Of a stretch of DNA of 64,000 nt, positions 35,423-48,772 are shown piece after piece. This DNA is from Rhodamnia argentea (taxonomy: Eukaryota > Streptophyta > Magnoliopsida > Myrtales > Myrtaceae). The notes beneath the pieces are model-generated. The model was not told the origin of the DNA. It saw only the letters and a list, made by a program, of their open reading frames with translations, and made no database searches. Numbering within the stretch: position 1 is the stretch's first letter; each line of letters begins with the position of its first letter. Where the stretch lies: positions 32,432,934 to 32,496,933 of the forward strand of contig NC_063151.1 in assembly GCF_020921035.1 (NCBI RefSeq). The letters are read 5' to 3'. The position numbers were made by a program, and so were the translations under genes.

Positions 35423-38400
35423 GTGCGGGTAACTCTTGTCTCACCTCCTGTTTCGTGCGTCCGCTCGACTTTCCATTTTCTCAGTTCTATTGGTACTTCG
35501 TAGCGGTTACCCTGGTTGTCGTGTAATATCAATTTTGAAGGTTGTTCTAGTCTTACTAATGAGAAGATAGGTGCTTTGGATGCGAAGCAGTGTCAATCAA
35601 TAGGAGCCGCTAATGTCGAATTTGACTGCTTCTAGGTCTGCATTCGAACAAGCTACATTCTGTGATGTTTTCCACTCGAAGGACTCTGGATGGAGGGATT
35701 GCGCTTCTTGTGGCAAGGTGAGCAGTTAGTCTTTGGGGACGCGGCTCGGAGTCTGCCTAATCTGTTTATGATGATTTGATTGAACATGAACTGGCAGCGC
35801 CTGCATTGTGGATGCATTGCTTCAAGGATGCTGCTGGAGCTGCTCGATTGTGGCGGTGTGTACTGTGCAACCTGTGCGAAAAGTTCAGGACTTCTCCTAG
35901 TAAGATATAATGGTCACTCTATATCGGTATATTTTTTTACCTGCGTTTCCGATAATTTGGTCGTTATTGTAATCTTGATACTTATTTTGCATTATGCACC
36001 AGGGCTTCTTTATTAATCTCTAAACGTCATTGATTTCGTAGCTTCGGTGCACTCCTTGTTAGAATGTTTGTACTCCAGTGATAGCTCGTATGATGCTTTT
36101 CGGTGCTTATATGGATTTTGGGACTCCAAGGATGACTAGGAATTGATAGGTTTGACGAAACTGTGATTAGAGAAGCAATGATGCCTTGCGAAACAAAAGA
36201 ACTGTTTAACCTGTAGCATGGCACTTCAAAACAAAATATGGAGGATGCTGTAGACACTTTTACTTTATTCACAACTCTGATGTCACTTCTTGAATTTCTG
36301 CTCGCAGATCGCAAGTGACGAGAGGCCTAATGAGTTTGGCTTGATTAGTGTTCGTGCTGGTGAACTGCAATCTAATACCACAGACAACCATTTTGATAGT
36401 GATGATGTTGATAAACTGAAGCTTGTTCGATTGGGGAGCAGTACAGATGATTCTGGCCTGGGGCAGTCGCTTCTGACTCAGTACAATGACACAAACAGAT
36501 CACTTGAACCAACGAACAGGGAAGGAATTATCAATATGCCTTCTGCAAGACAAATGGGTGGCTCATGTTATCTGCTATCGAGTAAAGTGTCCAACGGAGC
36601 AACTCAGGTTTCCCAACCAGACATTTTAAAAGCAAATATAGCAGCAAAAGAATTTGATGATCCCCACGCGCGGACAGACCTCAGTATGACTATTGGTGTC
36701 CCTCTAGGAAAATCATATCCGTCTTTAAGGGACCACAGTACAACACCATCACCATCACCGCAAGGACCAAAATCTCGCCAAGTTTTGCATAAGCCACCTA
36801 AGCCGGCCCTTGCAAGTGGATTCGAGGCAAATGCTGGTGTTGTTTCTCAGATACGAGTTGCAAGGCCGCCTGCTGAAGGTCGCGGAAGGAATCAATTGCT
36901 TCCTCGTTATTGGCCTCGGATTACTGACCAGGAGCTGCAACAACTATCTGGAGAGTATCCTTGACTGAAGTTTCTTCCTCTTCTACTACACATTTTCCAT
37001 TTACCGGGCTACATACAAACATGATTGGACAGACACATTGGATTGGAGAGTCGTGCTGACTAGTTTTCTGTTTTTTCTTTGAACACAACGTTTCGTTTCA
37101 TGCTTTCTCAATGTTGTTTCCTTGACTTTGTTATTGTCTAAGTTCAAATTCCACAATTGTGCCGCTGTTTGAAAAGGTTCTGAGTGCCAGTGATGCGGGT
37201 CGAATTGGCCGTTTAGTATTGCCAAAAGCTTGTGCTGAAGTAAGCTCCTCCATTTGTTCTTTCTTATATTTAGACGCTTTAGATTCCATTACTGGATCCG
37301 AAGCAATAAATCATCTGATAACCTTTCAGGCTTATTTTCCACCTATTTCTCAACCAGAGGGCCTTCCTCTGCGGATTCAAGATGTAAAGGGGAAGGAGTG
37401 GGTGTTTCAGTTCAGATTTTGGCCCAATAATAACAGCAGGATGTACGTGTTGGAGGGTGTAACCCCCTGTATTCAATCTATGCAGTTACAAGCTGGAGAC
37501 ACTGGTATCTTCTAGTATTTGCTATCCTTTGTGCAATGATAATTCTGACATTATTCTGCTATGTTGAGTACTTAATATAATGTTAATCCCAATTTGCACC
37601 AATTCACCAGGGATTGCATAATAGCTACTAGTAGTGTGGCTTTGGTCAAATCTGGATGATACCCATTTTTAATGTACTTTGCATGCTGTTTCTTGTCTCT
37701 TCATGTTTGCATGCGCTCCCAGAAATATGGTTGTCCTTTTCACTGTACTGTGAAGGAAATTTTTCTGCCAATATAGGGCATCATCAGAATGTTCCTGGAA
37801 TGTAGCAGTCAGAGAGCACCACGTGCAACTTTGGAAACAATGACTTGGATATGACGAAATCAAAATGTCTTGCCTTTGTGATGGAATGGATTGGAGAGTT
37901 TAGACCGCAAGTTGAGGGATATAGTTCATTATAAGGAAGAACTTCCCACTCTAAAAAACTTTGGCTCCCCTAGTGTCAAATGCGTGATCTTTTTGTTTGT
38001 GGAGCTTCCAAATCATTGTAAAAATTTGCTATTAATAGTGTTTATTTTGATTCTATTTGTACTTCAGATAGTGTAGAGCACAAATTGAGGGTCATAGTTC
38101 ATTCTAAAGGAAGAACTTCCCAATCTAACAAAGTTTGACTACTTTTGGGTCAAATGCTTGATCTTTTGGTTTTTTGGGCTTCCAAATCATCTGACTTACT
38201 TATAATCGTGTTCATTTTTTTTATTCTAGTAGCAATTCGGAGAGTCCTGCACTTCCAAGAGGCTTGTTTTGGCACAAATTTTTCTGCAAAGTCCCTATAT
38301 ATATGCTGCTGGAATGGTCTCTTCTTTGGTTCCCATCGGACGGTTGTTAATGCTTGCTATGTTATGATGCAGTAACTTTTAGCCGCATGGACCCTGAAGG

Positions 38401-41400
38401 GAAACTTGTAATGGGGTTCCGGAAAGCATCGTCCTCTATGATGCAGGTAGGTTTCTCATTAACCATTGTTAAGTTGCTTGCTAGCAGTTCTCTGCATAAA
38501 TAGCTATTTGTACTTCTAAGCAGGACAGCCAACTAGCTGCTGTTTCTAATGGTAACCATTCAAGTGAAGCTCTGATTTCTGGTGGTTTTGAAAACCTACC
38601 TATGATAAGTGGGTATTCCAGTCTCCTTCATTCATTTAAAGGAAGCACAGATCCCCAACTAAATGCACTATCCAAGCATTGGAGTTCAGCTAGTGGAGAT
38701 ATAAATTGGCCAGGCACTGAGAAACATGGACTCCCTAAGGATGCCTTCTTGCTTCCCGGAATGTCAGCCCCAGAGAGGAAAAAAGCACGCAACATTGGGT
38801 CTAAAAGTAAAAGGCTGTTGATTGACAGTCAAGATGCTCTTGAGCTGAAAATGACATGGGAAGAACTCCAGGATTTGCTTCGGCCACCCCCAAGTGTTAA
38901 CCCAAGCATTGTCACAGTTGAAGATCATGAGTTTGAAGAGTATGATGTGAGTTTTATGTTTAGAAACTTTCTATTCTTTTATAGACCTTTTTGCTGGTTC
39001 TGGTAGAGCAATTAAGATTTTTTTGTTTGAAATATTGGTCCATGTGAAATGATTTTGATGTTATACTGTTAGCTCCTTTGGGAATATGACAGTCTAACTC
39101 TATGATAGATAAGTGAATTGCTTGATAGCCGTTGGTTTTTTAAAAGAGTACTGCTTGTTAATCAGTGTTTAGTCTTTGATTGGGTTTTCTAGAGCAAATG
39201 AGAATTTTTCAGTTGATTGTTTGGTCCATGTAAACAACTCCATCTGGTGATGAAATAAATGCTTGTGCCGTGTTATACTATCAGCTCCTCACTTAAACAT
39301 TCAGGAAATTGTCTGATGGACATGCGGATTGGCTAGAAATGATACTTCTTGTTAATCAGTGATTTAAGTTTGCATCTGCTCAAAGTATTTTTGCGAGCCA
39401 ATTGGTACCCAAATAACTATAAATCCATCTTTATCTGTAGAAGGTAGTACTGCTGATAGGATAAATAGTTTGCACAGAAGTCGCTAGTGAAAATTACTAG
39501 GGATCAGGCCGTCTGACATATGTATCCCCTAATTTAGAAGGGGAAAGTGATTTTATTGTGGCTTCTTTGAAACTACAACGTACTCTCATGCAAAGAATAT
39601 AGTATACATACAGTATTTGCGTCTTTACAATCGTTATTTGTGTAATTTTTTTTTTTTTCAAGTCTGTAGTAAGAGGTCAAATATACATCTAAGAATGACA
39701 ATTTTTAGTCACAGATTTCACCCTGTTCTAGAAAGATATAGTCTACACTATCTAAAGTTTCAACTATGGTGCATTTACAGGAACCTCCGGTTTTTGGGAA
39801 AAGCAGTATTTTTGTACTTCGCTCCACTGGGTAAGTTAGTTCTATCTTCAGATCTGCATGTCTAAATTTTAAGTTCCTACGTGTATTTCAATTCTGATGA
39901 GAATTGCGAGTGATGGAATTTTGGCGTGTAAAAAGACTAATGAAAGCACCTGTTTCTAGAAGAAATGACATCGTTTAGATGGACTTCTAAAACAGTGTGT
40001 TTTGCTAGCTATAGTGAGGTTTTTACGTCTCGTAGTTTGCCAGACAAACTTACCACTTGTACATTGAATCCGTAAAGTTGTTCGATTTTATAGGGTCAGC
40101 TTACTTCTATTATTCATATCGTATCTATGCTTGTAAGAAACCTCTAGGAGTAGTGAAATAGAAGGAGAGAAAAGAAAGTGTAGCATCCCGTTGAGGATGA
40201 AAGTGGAGCATTGATTCTGGAATAGATCATTGATGTTCATTGAACCTCTTCAGACCTCTGCATAAGAGGTGTCAGGATTAGATTTGGACACGCCATTGTT
40301 TTCAATGAATTTTGCTTTGACACGCTGAAATGAGCTGTCAAGATTACCAGAAAGGCTACCGTGCTCAAAGCAGAAAGTGTGACTTGCTTCATCATTCTCC
40401 CATTTTTGTCAGATGCCAAGCTATAATTAACTTGAAGCTTTCAACTTCAATTTCATTCATATGCAGGGGACAAGAGCAATGGGTTCAATGTGATAGCTGT
40501 GGTAAATGGAGAAGGTTGCCTGTTGATGTTCTTCTTCCTCCTAGGTGGACCTGTGCAGAAAATGCCTGGGACCAAAGCAGGTCAGCAATTGCTTTGCTAA
40601 AATATGGTGCTTGATGCAAGTGATGAATCAACTTATGGATCTTGTACTTTTGTATTATCTGCTATAGGCGTTCATGTTCTGCACCAGATGGATTGACCCC
40701 CAGAGATACGGAAAATCTTCTGAGACTGACTAAGGGTATGAAAATGATGCATGCAGTGTCTGCTTATACTCCATTCCTCCTCTCTTTCGATGTTAGATAA
40801 AAAAGGGTCTAAATGAAAAGCACTTTTGTTCTTCTGGAAGGATTATTTCACAGAACAGCTTAGTTTAATCCCACTTATGCTTAAGAATGAAAGCAAGAGT
40901 ATCTGGGAGGTTATATTGGTAGTACCTTAACAGATTTGGATGTCTATTATGTCTATCCTCCCGCTACTTATTGCCACATGAAAACCAGCATAGCTCGTTG
41001 AGTTCTCACTATCCTTCCTTGAGTTTCTTCTACTACAAGTAGGAAAATAGCGGGATGTCTGTATAAATGCTAAAGCATGTCAAATCTACCCTAGTGATAG
41101 AGTCTGTATCATCCGGGAAATGTTTAGTCTTCCTTATCAAAATTAGATTTGTCAAGAGTGCGAGGAAATCCTTGTCCATAATTGTGCGATAATTTTGTGG
41201 ATTGACCCCCAGAGATACAGAAAATCTTCTGAGACTGACTAAAGGTATGAAAATGATGCATGCGGTGTCTGCTTATACTCCGTTCCTCCTCTCTTTCGAT
41301 GTTAGATAAAAAAAGGTCTAAATGAAAAGTTCTTTTGTCCTTCTGGATGGATTATTTCACAGAACAGCCAAGTTTAACCCCCTTATGCTTAAGAATGTGA

Positions 41401-42614
41401 GCAAGAGTATCTGGGATGTTATATTGGTAGTACCATAACAGATTTGGATGTCTATTATGTTTATCCTCCTGCTAATTATTGCCACGTGAAAACCAGCATC
41501 GCTCGTTGAGTTCTCATTACCCTTCCTTGAGTTTCTTCTACTACAAGTAGGAAAATGGCGGGATGTCTGTATAAATGCTAAAGCATGTCACATCTACCCT
41601 TGTGATAGAGTCCGTATCATCCGGGAAATGTATAGTCTTCCTTACCAAAATCAGATTTGTCAAGAGTGCAAGGAAATCCTTGTCCATAATTGTGCGATAA
41701 TTTTGTGGATCGCTACATTTACATCGAGGGGCTTGCATGCTAATTTGGACATTGCATCTTTTATATCTCACCTAAAATTCACGTTTGCAGAGTTCAAGAA
41801 AAGAAAACTACCAACAACCTTCAGGCCGGCCCTGGAGCACGAGTCTTCTGGTCTAGATGCGTTGGCCAATGCCGCGATTGTTGGAGATGATGGTGACCCG
41901 GGTACAACATCAGTTGCAGCAACTACGAGGCACCCAAGGCACCGTCCTGGTTGCTCTTGCATCGTTTGTATCCAACCCCCCAGTGGGAAGGGCAAGCACA
42001 AGCCGACATGCAACTGCAATGTGTGCATGACCGTTAAGCGCCGCTTCAAAACCCTAATGATGCGCAAGAAGAAGCGCCAATCAGAGCGCGAAGCAGAGAT
42101 TGCCCAGAGGAAACATGTGTGGGGCTCTAAGGATGAGATTGAAGTTGACAGTACCTCTACTCATCGATCTTCACATCACGATCCTTCAGAAAATGAATCC
42201 AGGATTGGAAATGTGTTGGAGTCCCAGAGCCAAACAACCAACTCAGCCAACACATTCGCTGAAACTGGCAAAGGACAGATAAACTTGAATTGCCATCTTG
42301 ATCTGAATTACCAACCAGACCGTCGTAATGAGGATCTTAAATTGGGGACAAGTCAAACAAGTATGATGAATCTTCTTCGGGAAGCTAGCCAGCCACTGGA
42401 GAATTATTTGAAGCAGAATGGTCTCGCGAGTTTGGTGTCCGAGCAGCAAGCAGGTCCAGCAGGCCACATGCAACTCCAAGGTGCTACCACGGACAATGAG
42501 GGACAACATTCGGAGGATCACTGCGTTGATTCGGATATTCAGGAGACTGCTCCGGAAAAGGATGGCACGGATGAAGAGAACTCCACTCCACATCAGGGCG
42601 AAGGCGGCCCTTAG
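35313..42614 (+). CDS. VAL2: B3 domain-containing transcription repressor, VAL1/VAL2 type, twelve exons
   Basis: Exons are 35313-35428, 35636-35717, 35798-35899, 36308-36954, 37143-37239, 37330-37504, 38373-38446, 38524-38946, 39781-39830, 40467-40580, 40668-40735 and 41791-42614. All junctions are GT-AG and in phase (923 aa). VAL proteins bind RY (Sph) elements and recruit Polycomb and histone deacetylase complexes to silence embryo genes such as the LAFL network, and FLC. The domains are: a PHD-like Cys-rich N-terminus (residues 7-97, ending CATCAK); a B3 domain (about 320-430, [42 protein letters not shown]); a CW zinc finger (about 590-640, [16 protein letters not shown]); a Cys-rich patch CSCIVC...CNCNVC (about 700-730); and an EAR motif LDLNY near 815. 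It is longer than the Arabidopsis VAL1/2 proteins (about 780-790 aa). VAL2 is preferred over VAL1 from overall feel; this is uncertain. Confidence 0.93.
37903..38235. repeat. Tandem duplication in VAL-like intron 6
   Basis: Two adjacent units with a period of about 172 bp share 'tatagttcattataagg' or 'catagttcattctaaagg', 'gaagaacttccca', 'tgatctttttg' and 'cttccaaatcat'. They are clearly diverged, so this is an older event than the one in intron 11. Confidence 0.65.
38993..39362. repeat. Tandem duplication in VAL-like intron 8
   Basis: Two units of about 180-200 bp share 'tctagagcaaatgagaattt' or 'ggtagagcaattaagatttt', 'ttggtccatgt', 'gttatact' and 'cttgttaatcagtg'. They are diverged and lie entirely within the intron. 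Confidence 0.55.
40690..41710. repeat. 508-bp tandem duplication spanning the 3' part of VAL-like exon 11
   Basis: 40690-41198 and 41199-41710 are direct copies with an offset of 508-509 bp and about thirty differences by eye. The first copy holds the last 46 bases of exon 11 and its donor. The second holds the same 46 bases with two changes, both synonymous (ACG to ACA, AAG to AAA), and a kept GTATGA donor. It lacks the exon's first 22 bases and the acceptor. The whole of the second copy lies in intron 11. Confidence 0.85.
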
Positions 42615-43197
42615 GGAAGTCCCCCATGTCTTCTGTTTAGCTTTTCTTTTTCCCTGGTTTGTGAACGTTTCTTAGATTATGCACTTCTAGCAAATGAGTT
42701 ATTTTTTTGCTACTCGTCATTTCCGTGCTTCATAATAATCAGCACTACGAAAACTAGAGTGCAGAATCATCTAGCTTGCATAGAATACTGGCATCATATT
42801 CGAAGAAGGTTTATGTATACTCCAGAAATAGAAATTTGTCGACGTCGTGTGGAATGTAAATTTTACCAATTTTCTTGTTACTGACTCCCTCTCTCAGTGC
42901 ATCAATAACCTTTTTGCCTAAACAGCATACTCGAGTTTGCTCGATAAGGGATGTCTCAAGCGGGGCAGGGCTTAGTTGTTACATTCTTAACTCCAGCGGT
43001 CAAAAGGATGTTTGAAAGCTGCAGAAGATAGGTGGCTCGGTCGTGTGGGCCACAAAGCAGTACCTAACAAAAGAACCACATGTGAGTTCTTAATTCTAAA
43101 TGGGGCGGCAGTACCTTGCGACTAGACTTATATCTTTGACACATAAATTTTAGGGTTTGCACATCAAGGGATCGTTCATGATCTTTGAGTTCCTCCC

Positions 43198-43873
43198 AAA
43201 GGGTGTGTTTGTTTCGCTAAAATTACCTGATAAAGGAAAATCATTTTTTACCAAAATGTTGTCTGTCTTCTTGGTTAAGAAATATATATTTCATAACTTT
43301 AAGCATACATATTTTCTTTGACCACGAATCAGTCATTGCGTGCAAGTCACTAGACCAAAAAAAAAAAAGGCATGAAAGTCTGGAAAACTAATTTACAAAA
43401 AAAATTCTCAGTCTTTACCAAAACAAAAAAATTTCTCGGTATGTCTTCCCTTATTCCCACCACGCTATGGTGCGCCGGGGTGGCTAAGAGTGGCCCCTTT
43501 ACACAAGCTTGTAAGTCAAGTACGAAACGAGCCTTGTCTACGCAAATGTGTCTCAATACACTATATATGCACGGGCTTGAGAAAACTGTAATTTGCTCCT
43601 TATTAGCTTCCTCTATCCAAATATTATGTTTGTATTGACTCGCTCGTTTCACGAAATTTTAAGGTTTGAAAAATACTTTGCAAAAAATGATCGCTTACAA
43701 AAATGAACGAACAAATAGTATTTCTATTGTTTACGAAAGTAGTCGGCCATGAATTATTGTAGGTTATGAAAATATTTCCGTCGATTAATTTTTCGAGCAA
43801 CATAACCGATCATTTTTTCGATGGGAAATATTTTTTCAAATCTTGAATTTTCCGTAAAACAAACACGCTCTTA
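43198..43873. mobile_element. Family C element with inverted ends
   Basis: The left end is AAGGGTGTGTTTGTTTCGC, and the reverse complement of the right end is AAGAGCGTGTTTGTTTTAC. The right half carries 'cgagcaacataaccgatcat' and 'gggaaatattttttcaaat', shared with 395-650 and 32356-32740. It is about 675 bp, non-coding, and no target-site duplication was found. Confidence 0.6.
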
Positions 43874-44924
43874 GAGAAGCTGTAAGTTCCATCTATAAAT
43901 TGCAAAAATTCCCTCCCAACCGTGAAATTATTGTCACTGAAAAATCTTAGGCGTAAAGTATGATCCACATCGAATATACACGTGCTAATCCGGGAAACTG
44001 GACTTGTCAAAACGGGCGAAACCCGGTCCATCACCGATCCGAACGCCACTTGCCTCCAAATCCACAAAAGAAGAAGAAGAAGAAGAGGAAGAACGTGCGT
44101 ATGTTGGGGGCGGCTCATCTCGACAGCCACCGCCAACGCCAACTTGGTCCAAGTTTCTCTTGGTCAATAAGAATCTAATTTTCTTTTTTTCTTTTTTTTC
44201 GTTAGGAGCTGTTTCCGGGTCGCGTCGTTGAAATGTCAAAGTCAACACGGATATGCATTGAGATTTCCTCCCCTAAATTAAGTGGCGACAACCCCAAAAT
44301 AAATCCTACAACGAAAGTTTAGAAGCAACAGAATTTCGTGTCGCCGCCTGCATCATCGCAAGAATGCAGAGAAAATGTTTTTTAAAAAAAAAAGTAGGAA
44401 ACAGCGCATATTTTTATACAAGGTGGGACCGGGGTGGCGTTCATACCGTGGACGCTCCCGCATCGGATCATTTCCCCCTCCCCCCTTCCCCCCAAACTCT
44501 TCACTACTCCAAGTCAAAAAAAGACCCACCAACCGCTTCAATGCGTGCCCGCCTCCGTATGAATGGCGCAAAAGTAGATAGATGCTCCACCGGATCGGCG
44601 TGGGTCGCAGCCCCCCTTTTCTTTTTTTCCGCCACGGGTCGAAAGGTGGTGGATAATTCGAAAATTGGTTAATTTCAAGATTCATCTCCCAGGCGGGCAT
44701 CTGCAAAAACGATCGACCCTTGATTCCTAGTGCGATGATATCCCCGTCTCGTAAAACACCTCTCGAGAACGTGAATCTTTGACTTGAGAGGGGCCGCGGC
44801 CCCCCCATGGCTGGCGATTGTCAAGGCTCCGGCGACTCTCCCCGGCCCTTCCGAGAAGACGAACGGTGGGAGAAAAATGAAAACGAAAATAAGGATGAAA
44901 ATTTATCGGCGTAATTTAAAAATC

Positions 44925-45075
44925 CGTTGAAAATGTCCACCTCAACGAATTCCGATCAAGTTTGGCCAGACAAATTACATTGAAAAATCGTCAACAAATT
45001 TATGACTAAATCCACTAAACTGAAATTTATGACTAAAATTACCGCCTAAATTTAGGACATTTTGGATAATTTTCC
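44925..45075. mobile_element. Family B fragment
   Basis: Phrases 'gacaaattacattgaaaaatc' and 'ggacattttggataatttt' resemble the worn arms of family B. It is a weak match. Confidence 0.3.
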
Positions 45076-45431
45076 TAAGAACGCACGTGGAGACATTGAT
45101 GTCTTTCTTTCGATTTACCTTAAAGATTCGTCGCGTGAATGACTAGTGGTCCTGGCCTCCAATAGGACTATACTCCCCCTCTTCACAATCTCATCATTAA
45201 TAAATTATTTGATTATCAAATAAAACGAAAAAAAAAAAAAAACAAGGAAGGTGGACCCTTTTCTGGTGCGTGCCCAACAAATTAGGCAGAACAATTTTTC
45301 TTTTCTTTTTGTAGTTCCTAGTTTGCATAGCACGTCATTATTCAAAACGCTGACGTCACAAAAACGAGCATGTTACCTTAACATTACCACACTATTGCCA
45401 AATTGCCAATTACAACCGCACGTAGCTTTTG

Positions 45432-45454
45432 GAGAGAGAGAGAGAGAGAGAGAG
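45432..45454. repeat. (GA)n microsatellite
   Basis: About eleven GA repeats in intergenic DNA. Confidence 0.9.
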
Positions 45455-45854
45455 TGCACTTTTGGAGGATTTATGGTCAACTTTTGCGTTAATTAAAGTC
45501 GCAAAAGTTGGAAAAAGGATGCGAAAAAGTTAAGACACAAATCATGTCGCCTACTAGCTACGTACTGAAAAAAAGGAGGCTCGACGATGGCATGCCTCCG
45601 TAATTACGGGGATTCGGCAGAGGGCACTAAGGGAATTTCGGTTGCTCGGATTTTACGAGTTTCCCATGATGCGAGCGTGCCCCATGTGTAATAATTTCCC
45701 CCTCACATGAACCCGCCGCGCTTGTCCCCACCTCCGCCCCTCACGTCCCCGTCCGATCTTACGGTCAGAACGGCACGAGGCCCGCGCGTCCACCTCACGC
45801 GCCATGTTCCTTCACGCGCTCTATCTCCGCCCCCTTTCCAAGGACTTTCGTCTA

Positions 45855-46060
45855 AAATGAATTGGTTGAAATATATTATTATAAAAAAAAAATTATTGGT
45901 ATTGCTTACAATAGTAAATGAACAACGTTTATTTTTATCGTCCATGAAAAATATTTAAAAATAAATTATTATCGATAATTAAAATATTTATTTATTTATT
46001 ATGTTAAGCAATACAAATGATCATTTAAAAAAAAATGTTATCCAAAATCCTTTGTTTTCG
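45855..46060. mobile_element. Family C fragment
   Basis: It has 'gcttacaatagtaaatgaac', 'atcgtccatgaaaaatattt' and 'taagcaatacaaatgatcat', in the same order as in 43198-43873. The ends are missing. Confidence 0.5.
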
Positions 46061-47010
46061 AATTAATCATTATTCGGGAGCTTTAGTGCCATTGACAAAG
46101 TAGCATGCATAAATATGAATTCTTAATTTTTTTAGGTTGGGCCATGATTAGTATATTGAAAATGTGAAAAATTCTATATTTTTGGCTCATTTCCGAATTT
46201 CATTGGTTTGAAAATTTACGATCTTCCTTTGAATCTTCTTGTATTAATCCATCCTTACGCGAATTCAGATAAAACTTGCTTTCTCATCCTATCTCCTAGA
46301 TTAGCTCTAAAGTATTTAATCAAGATTCGAGGATCAAATAACCATTTCTATGTTTTTCTTGCAATGTGACTCATAAGGAAACACAATCTACGGCGTTTCC
46401 TAAACACACGACAAGCATTTAGTCAAAATGTTTCCACATCAAGCAACGAGCACTTGGATTGCTAGAAACAATCCAATCTTCCACCATCAATGAACAAAAA
46501 GCTCGACAACGCTGCGCTAAAAATTACCGAAAGCACGTGAAAACCGATAAGTTATTATTTGATCAAACGTTTCATCGTTTTAAAGCACAATGCCAATCTA
46601 AAGAGCAAGTAGCTGATGGCATTTCGAACATATGATGATTATTTTAACCTAACTTGAAAATGGAGTGTTTGTGAATCCTCATTTTACGTTCAACATTTTG
46701 TCGTGTTAAGAGTTAATGAATGCCCTAAAGACACCAATTAAGCACGATAATACGAAGAATTAACCCCTTAAAAGCTATAATCTCTCCATGTTTAAACATT
46801 AATCAGTTAATTACCGACCAAAAAACAAAAAGAAAAACCTTTATTCATTTAGTAAACGAAGTTGTTGTAAACTTGTTTTTCATTTTTTGTGGAAATGTTC
46901 TGTGACCGGTGTCTAGTCACACGCCACGTCCTCAGCCGTCCGATGTCTCTCCACCATCCGGTAGCTCACCAAGAAAAAGCCCGGCCCTTCACCGGTTCAC
47001 CCGACAGCCG

Positions 47011-47020
47011 CCACGTGTCC
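47011..47020 (+). promoter_or_regulatory. G-box/ABRE upstream of the tubby-like gene
   Basis: CCACGTGTCC contains a CACGTG G-box (47012-47017) in the ACGTGTC form typical of ABA-responsive elements bound by bZIP ABF proteins. It lies about 150-200 bp before the likely leader. That fits the stress and ABA links reported for plant tubby-like proteins, but function is inferred only. Confidence 0.4.
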
Positions 47021-47179
47021 CTAACGGCGGTTAAAGGCGCCGTCCCGAAGGGGGTCAACTGCCGAGGGCAGAGCCGTAATTTAGACGCAAATTAAAAAAG
47101 TTCCCGATATTGTTTCACTTTTGTTTTCGATTTAGGAATTTTCTTTGATGTCGGGGTTGGTTCATGAAGTGGATTTAAT

Positions 47180-48730
47180 AAATTTTTGGAGTCCATTCCT
47201 CCACACACGGAGAGAGAGAGTTTTCAGATAGAGGAGACTTTTTGGAGAGAGAGAGAGAGAGAGAGAGAGGAAGAGGAGCTGGTATGAGTTTGAAGTGATC
47301 TGAAGAGAGAGATCTGGAGAAGGAGGTGAGCAACTCGCGATCGCCTTCTGTCTGATCGTCTTTGTTCCCGAGTGGTGGTGATTTTTCTCGTTTTTCCCGT
47401 ATTTTTCTGTTTTTTTTTTTTTTGGGTCCACCTTCCGTGTGGTTCGATCGATAACTAAATCTGGGCAAAGAGATCGTGGGTCGAATGTGTTTTTGTATGC
47501 AAACATCCTGCGTTCTGGATGTCTGTTTCCCTCAAAAGATTCGTCAGCTAGATCATTTCTTTTGCGTCTTAGAGCGCGTTTCCAGGTCTTTTGTACTAAT
47601 TTCTCGTGTTTCTGAGCTGCTAATCTTGATTCCTCTCGCCTTGTGTTCGGAGAATCAGCTTCATTTTCACCCCCTTTCTTTAGCTATGCATGTTGAAATA
47701 TCTTTCTTGCTCTGGTCAGGGACTGTAGTGGACTGGATTGTGTTTCATTTCTCTCGGTTCTGCTCGTTTTTGGGTTATCTCGTTTTTCTAGTCGTGACCT
47801 TAGAGAATGATCTCAGCATTCGGAGCTGATTGAATGTCATTTTTGTCTTCGGGAGATCATTAATATGCGGAAGTTTGCTCATTTCAGGAAATACTTTGTA
47901 GCTTTCGGTGCGTTCTCGCTGAAGCTTTGACCTTTGCGGTTTATTTGTATCTGAAGGCTTATAGGTGAACTGGCAGACGACTACATAGATATCTCCAGTA
48001 TCCAGTGATTTGTGGCTCGGTTTTTTTTTTATCGGCAACTTATACTCCGAATCGGGGAAATTACCTTTTTGAGCCTTTGGGTTGCCCGGAAAAAGGACAT
48101 TTTTGTGTATTTATAGCTCATGCCGGTTGCGTGCGTTACATCGCCACGGTATTTCTGTGTTAGATTAGATAAGAGAGTGGAAGAAGTGTAGTTCTCTTGA
48201 AGTTTCCATAATAGCTTTCTAAGCTCATGTGTTGCTCTCTTACGTTAGACAGTTGTGCTCCAGCTAAGGGCTTTTCGCCGTGTTATCGAGTATTTTGAGT
48301 CCATACACTTAATTTTTGCTGGATGATCTTTGCTTAAGCGATGTTTTGACTTGGTTGTCATGGTGGTTTTTTGTGTATTGGTTGCATGGAGGGATGCTTC
48401 CTTTGCTTTTCTTTCAAAGATTCTACATTTGAATTAACTTCACATATTTGGCCCAATAACAAACTTGACTTAATAACGTGGATTTTAATTTGAGCTTGAT
48501 TCCTAAATGAGCTTAAGACCTGCAAAAAGATGTTTCTGCTAAAAGCCTGGTACTTTGAGGTTGCTTTAGTTCCATGTGAGGGTTCTTTTTGGGGAATCTA
48601 CTTTTTCTTTGTTTGTTCTTTTCCTTCCCTCTGCCCCATCTTCATCTTTCCTTTTTATCTTTCCTTTGCTAGTACGTATCGGGAGTTAATTTTTTTGTCA
48701 TGCAACTAATATTTTGTTGTGGTTATTCAG
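47180..48730 (+). other. Probable 5'-UTR exon and intron of the tubby-like gene
   Basis: A GA-rich leader (GA tract at about 47244-47269) ends at a good donor, AGGAG|GTGAGC (GT at 47326). A pyrimidine- and T-rich stretch follows to an acceptor TTATTCAG at 48730. The coding exon would then start 76 bases before the ATG. The intervening 1.4 kb is T-rich with no long frame, as expected of a leader intron. The model rests on splice-site appearance. Confidence 0.55.
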
Positions 48731-48772
48731 CTAAAGCAGCATCCCCTTTGCCTGCCCACCCAAGAGAAGGCT

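Larger units (their letters stand above)
42615..46990. other. Intergenic between VAL-like and tubby-like genes
   Basis: The start is the VAL-like 3' UTR. A TIR-bounded family C element (43198-43873), family B and C fragments (44925-45075, 45855-46060) and a GA microsatellite (45432-45454) are listed. The 151-codon minus frame at 44353-44808 has low-complexity stretches and no domain. I see no gene. Confidence 0.65.

Noticed and set aside
44353..44808. 151-codon minus-strand frame
   Set aside because: No domain, low-complexity Gly/Lys stretches, and base composition like the surrounding intergenic DNA.
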